From the NCBI GenBank assembly GCA_007120095.1, contig SKOM01000011.1, positions 1-9,191 on the forward strand: DNA of 9,191 nucleotides, given 5' to 3'. This DNA comes from Candidatus Competibacteraceae bacterium (GTDB lineage Bacteria; Pseudomonadota; Gammaproteobacteria; Competibacterales; Competibacteraceae). The translations under genes were made by a program, and so were the position numbers. Below are positions 1 through 7,079 of this stretch, one piece after another; position 1 is the first letter of the stretch, and each line of letters starts with the position of its first letter. Under the pieces are notes generated by a model, which was not told where the DNA came from, searched no databases, and saw only the letters and a list, made by a program, of their open reading frames with translations.

Positions 1-750
1 GAGATGTTGGTCAGCACTGGGGCGAATTATCACGAACAAGTAGCCGTGGTACTGGAAGAGGGGATTGATAGGGTCAGCTTCACTTTTGGTATCCCCTCTG
101 ATGCCGAAATCGCAACGTTTAAACAACGGGGTGTGATCACTATCGGCACCGCCACCCATGTGCTGGAGGGCATTGTGCTCGAAGAGACCGGCATTGATGT
201 TGTGGTCGCTCAGGGTATGGAGGCCGGAGGTCATCGCGGCACGTTTATCGGCCGTCCCGAGCAAGGTTTGCTGAGCCTGATGACCTTGATCCCGATACTG
301 GTCGATCAGTTACGTATTCCGGTAGTCGCTGCCGGTGGGATTATGGACGGACGCGGTATTGCAGCAGCCCATCATCTCGGTGCTTCAGGGGTACAGATGG
401 GCACGGCTTTTCTGACCACTCCCGAGAGCGGTGCCCATTCGATGTATAAGCAAGCCCTGCTGGACACTACCGAAATGTCCACCGTCTTGACCAAGGTCTT
501 TTCCGGCAAACTGGCGCGAGGGTTGCAGAATCGCTTTATCACGGAGTTAAGTGAGGTGCAAGATCAACTGCCTGGCTACCCTATCCAGAATGCCCTGACC
601 CGTGACATCCGCCGTGCGGCTGCCGAGCATGATATGCCGGAACTGATGTCGTTGTGGGCGGGTACAGGTTGCGCTCTGTGCCAATCCAGGCCGGTGGCGG
701 AACTGATGCGCCAATGGCTGGATCAAGCCGCCCAGTATTTAAAGCCTTAA
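1..750 (+). CDS. Nitronate monooxygenase (2-nitropropane dioxygenase family), 5'-truncated by window edge
   Basis: FMN-dependent TIM-barrel enzyme that oxidises alkyl nitronates such as propionate-3-nitronate to carbonyl products. The reading frame is open to base 1, so the ATG at 4 is probably internal; about 250 residues are present against roughly 320-360 for the family, so the N-terminal barrel strands are missing. Visible family motifs, numbered from that ATG, are VAQGMEAGGHRGTF near 68-81 (containing the family's conserved catalytic histidine), the phosphate-binding AAGGIMDGRGI near 109-119 followed by LGASGVQMGTAFL, and SGKLARGLQNRFI near 167-179. These are typical of nitronate monooxygenase rather than IMP dehydrogenase, which shares the fold. 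The gene ends 51 bases before the stop of the convergent LprI/SPOR gene, and I see no clear terminator between them. The substrate in this organism cannot be told; many members are broad detoxification enzymes. Confidence 0.93.
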   Translation, partial: EMLVSTGANYHEQVAVVLEEGIDRVSFTFGIPSDAEIATFKQRGVITIGTATHVLEGIVLEETGIDVVVAQGMEAGGHRGTFIGRPEQGLLSLMTLIPILVDQLRIPVVAAGGIMDGRGIAAAHHLGASGVQMGTAFLTTPESGAHSMYKQALLDTTEMSTVLTKVFSGKLARGLQNRFITELSEVQDQLPGYPIQNALTRDIRRAAAEHDMPELMSLWAGTGCALCQSRPVAELMRQWLDQAAQYLKP

Positions 751-801
751 CCACCAACGATTGTCACCAAGTTAACTGGGATGAGTGTCGTGCGCATCAT
801 C

Positions 802-1484
802 TCACTCAGGCTGCCGTTGTGTAGCTTGCTTGACATAAGCGTCAGGTATCAATTTGCGAAACCCCGACTCGGCGAGATTCCGTTTAGCGGCTGCGGCGCT
901 CTCGAAAGGCCCCACGGTTACGACATACAGACCGGGGGTCAAACCTTGATAAAACAGGCTTTCGCCAATGCCAAGACGATGAACCACAAAGGCCCGATTA
1001 ATCTGCTGGGCCAGAGTATGCGCTTGGCTGCGTCCTTGATCCGTGTCGGGAAAACTGCCCAGAATGATGTACCAGCTTTCTGAATAAGCGGAACGCTCTT
1101 CGAAATCAACGGTTGGTGAACCCAGTTGCTGACGCAGCGTAAGCGTTCTTTCCACAGTCAATTCGGCGCGGCAGTCGCTGATTTGAGTGCCCAGAGAAGA
1201 TCCCTCGAAGCCAAAGGTTCGAAAGGTGCATTCCGCATTGCGAAACAACAACCATGCCTGCTGAGCTTTGCGGAAAGATTCTATACGTTCCGGATCAAAA
1301 CCAAGTCGCGCGATGACAGATGCTTGCACCTGTTCAAGTTCCCATTCCGCGCTTTGCGCACGCTGATCCGCGCAATACTGTTCCTCGGGCGGTGAGCCTG
1401 GAGCGCGACAATCGATGTTCAAGGCAGCCAGAACAAGATTTGGGAATAGGATTAGACCAGCGAGAAGAATAGGGGTTTTTTCAT
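802..1484 (-). pseudogene. Secreted LprI-like (DUF1311) plus SPOR-domain protein, start codon out of frame by one base
   Basis: Probable envelope protein of about 227 residues if repaired. After a hydrophobic signal segment (LLAGLILFPNLVLA, cleavage likely before ALNIDC) comes an LprI-like region with four cysteines (about 27, 39, 87 and 106 in repaired numbering) and the family signature RKAQQAWLLFRNAEC. A C-terminal SPOR-like domain follows at about 138-220 (SWYIILGSFP, then GLYVVTVGPF). LprI-like domains are linked to lysozyme inhibition and SPOR domains bind denuded peptidoglycan, so a role at the cell wall is inferred. The start is odd. An ATG at 1484-1482 is followed by six A (1481-1476) and reads MKKPLFFSLV then stop. 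With seven A it would read MKKTPILLAG straight into the long frame. As written, the frame has no ATG, GTG or TTG between a TTG at 1644 (inside the iscB remnant) and the mature protein. Either the gene is broken, the base is a sequencing error, or it starts unusually. Confidence 0.72.
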
Positions 1485-1489
1485 TAGCT

Positions 1490-1565
1490 TTGCGCGAGAA
1501 ACCCCAGCCTTCAGGGCGGGGAGGGATAGCGGCCGAGCGGGGCGGCTCGATGCCGTCGCGCTCGG
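1490..1565 (-). repeat. Hairpin-rich right end of the IscB element
   Basis: Two nested structures follow the iscB stop on the minus strand. CCGAGCG (1565-1559) pairs with CGCTCGG (1539-1533), and inside it CGAGC (1549-1545) could instead pair with GCTCG (1538-1534). Next comes a strong stem: CCCC and GCC (1521-1518 and 1517-1515) pair with GGC and GGGG (1509-1507 and 1505-1502) across a CTGAA loop with one bulged T at 1506, followed by TTTC. Subterminal hairpins of the form CCCCGCCCTGAAGG...GGGG are common at the 3' ends of IS605-like and IscB elements. The second stem might also act as a weak terminator. Confidence 0.55.
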
Positions 1566-1890
1566 TTAAGCCACCACGCTCGCAACCTCCGTCACTGTTT
1601 TGGGTTGAAGGAAATAGCCATCGGCCCGTTGCAGAATGTGGCAATGGCGATGCGAAATGCCTTGGACAGTCCCCTGGGGCGTTTGTATGTTAAAGGAGCT
1701 ACTATAGCGCACCGCAACCCGCCTGACATGGATTCCGGCTTTTTACCACGGAGCACCTGAGCCTGCACCAGATCCCCGGTCTGAAAGCCGTGAATCAGTT
1801 TGTGGCGCATCAAATAGCCTCGGGGAAAACCGTAGCGCGTAGCTCCGAATAGCGAAGCGTATTCAGAGGAATGAGACTGGCCGTAGCCGG
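1566..1890 (-). pseudogene. iscB: IscB RNA-guided nuclease, C-terminal fragment with an internal frameshift
   Basis: Remnant of an IscB (RRXRR/HNH) nuclease. Frame one reads ATRYGFPRGYLMRHK then HGFQTGDLVQAQVLRGKK (about 1843-1740). After the A-tract at 1744-1740 the match continues one frame over as AGIHVRRVAVR, then SFNIQTPQGTVQGISHRHC and LQRADGYFLQPK, ending at TAA 1568-1566. Adding one A (GGT AAA AAA GCC) joins the two halves into the usual IscB tail GKKAGxHVxRVAVRxxxSFNI. This corresponds to the C-terminal TAM-interacting region after RuvC-III. The PLMP, RuvC, bridge-helix and HNH parts are absent, so no nuclease activity is possible from this copy. Upstream residues to about 1890 (CPGYGQSHSSEYAS) may be a diverged extension of the same domain. 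A TnpB origin is less likely: the YGFPR, GFQTGD and LQRADGY motifs are IscB-like and no zinc-ribbon cysteines are present. Confidence 0.85.
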
Positions 1891-1930
1891 GACAGTTGAA
1901 TAAGATGGATGCTGTACACAGTCGCCGCAT

Positions 1931-1957
1931 AAAAAAAGCCCGCTTATCAAAGCGGGC
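1931..1957 (-). terminator. Intrinsic (Rho-independent) terminator
   Basis: On the minus strand a perfect 8-bp stem, GCCCGCTT with AAGCGGGC and a TGAT loop (1957-1938), is followed by seven T (1937-1931). This is the best terminator in the window. It would end the candidate small RNA and also any readthrough from the glutamate dehydrogenase gene, which has no U-tract terminator of its own. Confidence 0.88.
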
Positions 1958-2066
1958 CAATCCAGAGGAAGAAACCCCACTATCGTGGACTACTGGGTGC
2001 ACGCCCGTGGCAGATACGTGCGCTGGGAGTCATGCAACCACAGTGCCAATGGCAGTCAGACTGACG
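1931..2066 (-). ncRNA. Candidate omega-RNA (HEARO-like) or orphan small RNA, about 136 nt
   Basis: The stretch has no convincing protein on either strand, yet carries a promoter-like element just upstream and an intrinsic terminator at its end. Stems visible on the minus strand: AGTGC (2070-2066) with GCACT (2046-2042), enclosing GTCA/TGAC; GTGG and GACT (2039-2036, 2031-2028) with AGTC and CAC (1992-1986); GCACG (2021-2017) with CGTGC (2003-1999); CCAC (1988-1985) with GTGG (1980-1977) closed by a GATA loop, which competes in part with the outer stem; and the terminator stem. Its place directly 5' of an iscB remnant on the same strand is where IscB omega-RNA lies, so that is the preferred reading. 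If so, the first bases are host-derived guide. The alternative is an unrelated small RNA or the 3' UTR of the glutamate dehydrogenase message. The 5' end is only estimated from the -10 element. Confidence 0.5.
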
Positions 2067-2072
2067 CACTAT

Positions 2073-2081
2073 ATTGTATCA
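2073..2081 (-). promoter_or_regulatory. Extended -10 promoter element for the candidate small RNA
   Basis: Reading on the minus strand, TGATACAAT (2081-2073) fits an extended -10 (TGn plus TACAAT, five of six to TATAAT) in an AT-rich stretch. No good -35 hexamer lies 16-18 bases upstream, as expected for the extended class. Transcription would begin near 2066. It may originally have driven the LprI/SPOR gene before the element inserted. Confidence 0.42.
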
Positions 2082-2212
2082 GAAATTATTTTTGCTCTTT
2101 TCGGTTCTACTGATTTTAATCCGGCAACGGTTGTTAAACGCTAAAATACCCTCTTATGGTGCACTGCCGCACAAACATGGTGCATTGCGCGGCTACCGGA
2201 GCCGAAAACAGT
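2082..2212. other. Intergenic stretch downstream of the glutamate dehydrogenase gene
   Basis: No gene is seen here. Just after the dehydrogenase stop is a small 5-bp stem, CGGCT (2190-2194) with AGCCG (2200-2204), without a following T-run. An 8-base direct repeat, ATGGTGCA, occurs at 2156-2163 and 2177-2184, 21 bases apart, and the TGCAC/GTGCA parts can also form an inverted pair. The region from 2101 to 2150 is AT-rich. None of these gives a firm function. Confidence 0.5.
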
Positions 2213-5200
2213 TCAGCGTGCTTGCAGCAGATGACCCGTTTCCCGTAAGGCCACCGACAACATGGCCAGATCGAGGGGCTGTCCTGAGATGCGCAAATCG
2301 TCGAATAGTCTTAAACATCGGTCGATTAGCGCCTGATTGCGTTCCAGCCACTGGGCTTTACGGGTTTGGGCGTCGGCGTCTGGCTGGTCAGTGCGCAACA
2401 CTTCCGCCGTCAGCATGCGGCCTTGATCGTATAAACCATTGAGTAAAGCCGCTCGGGCGCGTCGTTGCCAATGGGTGCTGGCGGGCAGATGGCTGATGCA
2501 GTCATGCAGCCACGTCATTTGCAGGGTTTCGGCTAGATCAAAATAGACTGCGGCCACCGCAGTAATTGGTAAATCGGCTTGATCCGCCACATCGGTGATA
2601 TCCAAAGCGGCATACAGCGGTGCCAAGCTCACGATTTCGCTCGCCAGTGACTCCGGCACACCTTGGTCAAGGTAGTTTTGCCGCTGTCGGTTCAATTCAT
2701 CACACTGTGCGGGTTGCAACAGCGCAGGTAAATCCTGAGCCACCGTGTGTACCCCAGTGCGCAGTTGTTCGACGACTGCGGCAATATCCAGCGGCGGACG
2801 CCGATGACGCAGCAGCCATTGACTGGCCCGTTCCAGCAAGCGACGGCTTTCAATATGCAGGCTTAATTGCAGACTGGCTGGAATCTGGTTATCCAGGCCG
2901 TCGATATGTCCCCATAAGCTGCGAGCGTCATAGATTTCCCGGGCAACGGTGTAGGCGCGGGCAATATCGGGCACGGATTCGCCGCTGTCTTCCTGCAAGC
3001 GGATCACATAAGTGCTGCCCATGCGATTGAGCACGCTGTTGGTGACATAAGTGGCGATAATTTCCCGGCGCAGCGGGTGGGTCTGCATCTGTTCGGCATA
3101 CACCTCACGTAGCGGACTGGGGAAATACATCAATAGCTCGTGACCCATAAACGGGTCTTCGGGCATATCAGAGTCGAGCAGCGCTTCGTACAGGGTGATT
3201 TTGCTATACGCCAGCAAAACCGCCAGCTCGGGGGCGACCAAACCTTGGCCTGCCGCCTCGCGCTCGGCCAGGATTTCATCCGAGGGCAAATACTCCAGGG
3301 TGCGATCCAGTTTGCTGGAGCGTTCCAGGGCGCGAATCACCCGCATGTGGTCACTGAGTAAATCACTGGCGATCGAACAGGTCACACTGATGGCTTCGGG
3401 TTGCAGATAATTTTGCCGCAGCACCAATTCAGCGACTTCGTCCGTCATTTCAGCCAGCAGGGTATTGCGCTGTTTTTCGGTCATATCACCGGCCGCTATC
3501 ACCTGATCAAGCAAGATCTTGATGTTGACCTCATGGTCAGAGCAGTTCACTCCGCCAGAATTATCAATGGCATCGGTTAAAATTCGCCCACCCTTGAGCG
3601 CGAACTCAATCCGCCCAAGCTGAGTTAAACCCAGATTGCCGCCTTCGCCGACGACCCGGCAACGCAAGTCTTGACCATTGATGCGCAGGGCGTCATTGGC
3701 TTTATCACCCACATCGACATGAGTTTCCGAGCGGGCTTTGACATAAGTGCCAATGCCGCCATTCCACAGTAGATCAACCGGGGCTTTGAGCAGACGGTTA
3801 ATTAATTCCACCGGCGTCAGACGGGTCTCCTGAATGTCCAGTACCCGGCGTATTTCAGCAGACAAGGCGATGGATTTAGCACTGCGGGGATACACCCCGC
3901 CTCCTAGGGAAATTAACTCCGGGTTATAGTCCTCCCAACTGGAACGCGGCAAATTAAACAGCCGCTGGCGTTCTTGAAAGCTGGTTTCCGGGTCAGGGTC
4001 AGGATCGAGAAAGATATGCAGATGATTAAATGCGGCCACCAGTTTGATATGGCGTGACAGTAACATCCCGTTGCCGAACACATCGCCGCCCATATCGCCG
4101 ATGCCGACCACTGTAAAATCATCGCGGTTCTGGATGTCCAGACCGAGTTCGCGGAAATGGCGTTTGACCGACTCCCAGGCTCCGCGGGCGGTAATGCCCA
4201 TTTTCTTGTGATCGTAGCCATTGGCCCCCCCCGAGGCAAAGGCATCGCCCAGCCAGAACCCATAATCCATGGCGATACGATTCGCAAAATCAGAGAATGT
4301 CGCGGTACCTTTATCGGCGGCAACAACCAGATAAGGGTCATCGCCGTCATGACGCACGACCTGGGGAGGCGGTTGGATGCAATCGTCAACCCGATTGTCG
4401 GTAATGTCGAGCATCCCGCTGATGAAAGTCCGGTAACAGTCTTGAACTTCAGCCGCCACCGCTTCCCGGCTCAAACCCGTCAGGGGACGTTTCACTACAA
4501 ACCCGCCTTTGGAACCGACCGGCACAATCACCGAGTTTTTCACCATCTGCGCCTTAACCAATCCCAGCACTTCGGTGCGAAAATCCTCACGCCGATCAGA
4601 CCAGCGCAAACCACCGCGGGCGACTAAGCCGCCGCGTAAATGCACCGCTTCAACCCGTGGCGAATAGACAAAAATTTCAAACATCGGCAGTGGCTTGGGC
4701 AGTTCGGGAATGTGGCTGGGATCGAATTTAAAGGCGATATAGTCCTTAGCCTGGCCGGTATGGGGATCGGCCTGAAAGAAATTCGTCCGCAGCGTAGCCT
4801 GAATCACGGCGAGAAAACGGCGCAAAATGCGATCTTCATCCAGACTGCGGACATGTTCCAGCGCCGCTTCTATGGATTGCGCCCGGGTGGCGCAATGGTT
4901 TTGGCGTTCGATCTCAGCCGCTGGGTCAAAACGGGCATAAAACAGCGCAATCAAATCCTTGGCTATTTTGGGATGCTGGCACAAGGTCTGCTGCATATAA
5001 GCCTGGCTGAAGGTGATCCGGGTCTGTTGCAGATATTTGCTGTAGGCGCGCACAATCGATATATCACGGCCATCGAGATGGGCGTTGAGCACCAAGCGAT
5101 TAAAATCGTCATTTTCCAGCCGGCCTTCCCAGATCTGAGCAAAAGCCTCTCGGAAGATGTCTTTGACCTCACTGACATCCACTTGAACGCCGGTGTCCTC

Positions 5201-7048
5201 GCGCATATCAAAGTTCAGTACCCAACGCGGTGCGCCATCGGCCAGTTCAAGTTCATAGGGACGGGCGCTGATCACCCGTAAACCCATGCATTCCAAGATC
5301 GGTAATACATCCGATAGGGGCAGGGGCTGGTCGCAGCCAAAGACCTTGAAATGCAGCAACCCGTCAGGTTCTTCCAGAGGGCGATACAGCCACATGGCTA
5401 AGGGCTGGTCGGAGCTGAGTGACTCCAGACGGTGAATATCGCTGACCCCGGTGCGGGGTTCAAAGTCCTCGCGATAGGCGGCGGGGAACGCTTCACCATA
5501 GCGCTGGAATAAGCCATTGCCTTGCGCTTCGCCGACATCGTCCAGTAGGGCGCGGAATAAATTATCGATCCATGAGGACATGGCTTCGCGCAGCCGGGTT
5601 TCTAAGTCGGCTACCGAATACTCCGGTATCTGACCGGGTCGGGTACGAACCTGAAAATGTACCCGCGCCAGCATCGACTCCGAAAACTGGGTTGAAAAAC
5701 TTGAGGATTCGCCCTCGAACGCCTGTTGCAGAATGGTCTGAATACGCTCGCGCAAATCCGTGTTGTACCGGTCTCGCGGTACGTAAACCAAACAAGAGAC
5801 AAAGCGCTGGAACAGATCTTCACGCACAAACAAGCGCAGCCGCTGGCGTTCTTGCAGATGCAAAATCCCCATGACGGTATTGAACAAATCGTCTTCGCTG
5901 GCTTGAAACAGCTCGTCGCGGGGGAACGTCTCTAAAGTGATCTGCAACGCCCGCCAGGTATGACTGCCGGGTTTAAGGCCAGAACGCTGGAGCATACGGC
6001 GGGTTTTAGCGCGGAGCAGGGGAATGTCCTGGGCGCTTAGGGTATAGGCACTGGCGGTGTACAGTCCCAGGAAGCGCCGTTCACCGATGACCTGCCCTCC
6101 TGCATCGAAACGTTTGATGCCGATGTAATCCATGTGGACGGGGCGATGCACAGTGGCGCGGGCATCCGCTTTAGAAATCAGTAAGGGGGCCGGGTGAGTC
6201 GCTAACTCACGCAGCCGATCAGGCAGACGGGTAAAGCTCAGCGATGGCGTTGCCTGGCCATCGTCGCGTAATACTCCAAGACCGGATCGGGGCACACTAC
6301 ACAGCAGCAGACCTTCGGGGCTGTGCACCAGGTCATAATCGCGGCAGCCAAGGAAAATAAAATTACGCTCCGCCACCCAGTGGAGGAAGGTTTTGATTTC
6401 CTCGATCTGCTCGGCTGGACACGGCGCATGCCCGGCATCAAGATCGGCAATAGTGGAGCACATGCGCTGTTGCATCGCCGGCCAGTCTTCGACGGCGATG
6501 CGCACGTCCCGGATCACTTTGTGCAGGTCTTGCTGGAGCGTATCTAATATCACCGGATCGTTTTGTCGGTCCACTTCACAGTGAATCATCGACTCCAGTT
6601 CACCGGATTGTTCGCCAGCGGTGACCTGCTGTAAATAGCCTTGCGGATCACGTTGCACTCGAATCAGCGGGTGGATTATCAGATGTGCCCGCAGCCCATG
6701 GCGGTTGATGGCCATGATGATGGAATCGACCAGAAATGGCCTGTCATCAGTGACGATTTCGATGACGGTATGGGTCGATTGCCAGCCGTGTTCGTCATAA
6801 TTAGGGTTGTAGGCCCGGATCAATGATTCATCCGCCTGGCGTTGCCGGGCGAGATTCCAGTGCGCCAGACAGGCACCATAGAGGTTTTCCGGCTGTAATT
6901 CCTGTAAATCCTCAAGGGCGACGTGGGCGTAATACTGGTGACAGAACCGGCTCAGCATCTCGTACCTTTCCGGAGCCAGGCGTTGTTCCAGCAGTGTAAT
7001 GATGCGCCCGATGAGTTCTTGTTGTTGTTCAGTATATTCGTGTCCCAT
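2213..7048 (-). CDS. gdhB: NAD-specific glutamate dehydrogenase, large 180-kDa class
   Basis: Cytoplasmic enzyme converting glutamate and NAD+ to 2-oxoglutarate, ammonium and NADH (EC 1.4.1.2), normally catabolic. The 1611 residues match the usual size of the class. The N-terminal third is regulatory and ACT-like (THTVIEIVTDDRPFLVDSII near 93-112). The catalytic core begins with GGLRWSDRREDFRTEVLGL (812-830), then KAQMVKN and VPVGSKGGF, whose K847 aligns by motif with the substrate-binding lysine region of glutamate dehydrogenases. The NAD-binding motif is VVGIGDMGGDVFGNG (980-994), followed by NGGIGTYVKA (about 1096) and VVGEGGNLGLTQLGR (1132-1146). The long C-terminal extension is also typical. 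The start is supported by AGAGGA (7059-7054) five bases before the ATG. It follows purC by 31 bases on the same strand with no terminator between, suggesting one transcript. The frame is intact through a run of eight G (4232-4225 on the plus strand as C). The symbol follows Pseudomonas usage; Caulobacter uses gdhZ. Confidence 0.97.
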   Translation of the reverse strand: MGHEYTEQQQELIGRIITLLEQRLAPERYEMLSRFCHQYYAHVALEDLQELQPENLYGACLAHWNLARQRQADESLIRAYNPNYDEHGWQSTHTVIEIVTDDRPFLVDSIIMAINRHGLRAHLIIHPLIRVQRDPQGYLQQVTAGEQSGELESMIHCEVDRQNDPVILDTLQQDLHKVIRDVRIAVEDWPAMQQRMCSTIADLDAGHAPCPAEQIEEIKTFLHWVAERNFIFLGCRDYDLVHSPEGLLLCSVPRSGLGVLRDDGQATPSLSFTRLPDRLRELATHPAPLLISKADARATVHRPVHMDYIGIKRFDAGGQVIGERRFLGLYTASAYTLSAQDIPLLRAKTRRMLQRSGLKPGSHTWRALQITLETFPRDELFQASEDDLFNTVMGILHLQERQRLRLFVREDLFQRFVSCLVYVPRDRYNTDLRERIQTILQQAFEGESSSFSTQFSESMLARVHFQVRTRPGQIPEYSVADLETRLREAMSSWIDNLFRALLDDVGEAQGNGLFQRYGEAFPAAYREDFEPRTGVSDIHRLESLSSDQPLAMWLYRPLEEPDGLLHFKVFGCDQPLPLSDVLPILECMGLRVISARPYELELADGAPRWVLNFDMREDTGVQVDVSEVKDIFREAFAQIWEGRLENDDFNRLVLNAHLDGRDISIVRAYSKYLQQTRITFSQAYMQQTLCQHPKIAKDLIALFYARFDPAAEIERQNHCATRAQSIEAALEHVRSLDEDRILRRFLAVIQATLRTNFFQADPHTGQAKDYIAFKFDPSHIPELPKPLPMFEIFVYSPRVEAVHLRGGLVARGGLRWSDRREDFRTEVLGLVKAQMVKNSVIVPVGSKGGFVVKRPLTGLSREAVAAEVQDCYRTFISGMLDITDNRVDDCIQPPPQVVRHDGDDPYLVVAADKGTATFSDFANRIAMDYGFWLGDAFASGGANGYDHKKMGITARGAWESVKRHFRELGLDIQNRDDFTVVGIGDMGGDVFGNGMLLSRHIKLVAAFNHLHIFLDPDPDPETSFQERQRLFNLPRSSWEDYNPELISLGGGVYPRSAKSIALSAEIRRVLDIQETRLTPVELINRLLKAPVDLLWNGGIGTYVKARSETHVDVGDKANDALRINGQDLRCRVVGEGGNLGLTQLGRIEFALKGGRILTDAIDNSGGVNCSDHEVNIKILLDQVIAAGDMTEKQRNTLLAEMTDEVAELVLRQNYLQPEAISVTCSIASDLLSDHMRVIRALERSSKLDRTLEYLPSDEILAEREAAGQGLVAPELAVLLAYSKITLYEALLDSDMPEDPFMGHELLMYFPSPLREVYAEQMQTHPLRREIIATYVTNSVLNRMGSTYVIRLQEDSGESVPDIARAYTVAREIYDARSLWGHIDGLDNQIPASLQLSLHIESRRLLERASQWLLRHRRPPLDIAAVVEQLRTGVHTVAQDLPALLQPAQCDELNRQRQNYLDQGVPESLASEIVSLAPLYAALDITDVADQADLPITAVAAVYFDLAETLQMTWLHDCISHLPASTHWQRRARAALLNGLYDQGRMLTAEVLRTDQPDADAQTRKAQWLERNQALIDRCLRLFDDLRISGQPLDLAMLSVALRETGHLLQAR

Positions 7049-7079
7049 GGGAATCCTCTGGTGTCAATAAATATTTAAA

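Larger units (their letters stand above)
1486..2066 (-). mobile_element. Degenerate IscB-type (OMEGA/HEARO) insertion element, internally deleted
   Basis: Read on the minus strand, this stretch has the order expected of an IscB element: structured RNA (2066-1931), iscB coding sequence (here only the C-terminal end, stop at 1568-1566), then a hairpin-rich right end (1565-1486). Between the RNA terminator and the first recognisable IscB residues (about 1930-1850) nothing identifiable remains. Some 350 residues of a normal IscB (N-terminal, RuvC and HNH parts) are missing, which implies an internal deletion. Established knowledge: IscB elements encode the omega-RNA upstream of iscB and move with the help of an IS200/IS605-type TnpA, which is not present here. 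Both boundaries are estimates: the right end is placed just before the ATGA of the LprI/SPOR gene, and the left end could lie further upstream than 2066. The strongest support is the iscB fragment; the other parts are inferred from arrangement. Confidence 0.66.

Noticed and set aside
751..801. Terminator between the convergent nitronate monooxygenase and LprI/SPOR genes
   Set aside because: Only a short AGTTAACT palindrome is present, with no GC-rich stem and no T-run.
1485..1644. Upstream TTG start (1644) giving a 280-residue LprI/SPOR protein
   Set aside because: The extra 53 residues are antisense-frame reading of the iscB tail and right-end hairpins and would bury the signal peptide inside the protein.
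1592..2002. Long minus-strand reading frame (136 codons) as a gene
   Set aside because: It runs through the small RNA, its terminator and the iscB fragment, then leaves the conserved iscB frame at the A-tract. Only its middle part is homologous to anything, as a pseudogene.
2190..2204. Terminator directly after the glutamate dehydrogenase stop
   Set aside because: The 5-bp CGGCT/AGCCG stem lacks a following T-tract on the minus strand.
4225..4232. Eight-base C run within the glutamate dehydrogenase gene as a slippage site
   Set aside because: The frame is intact on both sides and encodes the conserved SGGANGYDHKKM motif; nothing suggests programmed frameshifting.
4640..5281. 213-codon plus-strand frame opposite the glutamate dehydrogenase gene
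   Set aside because: It is the complement of a strongly conserved coding region, has no recognisable domains, and is one of many such shadows along this long gene.
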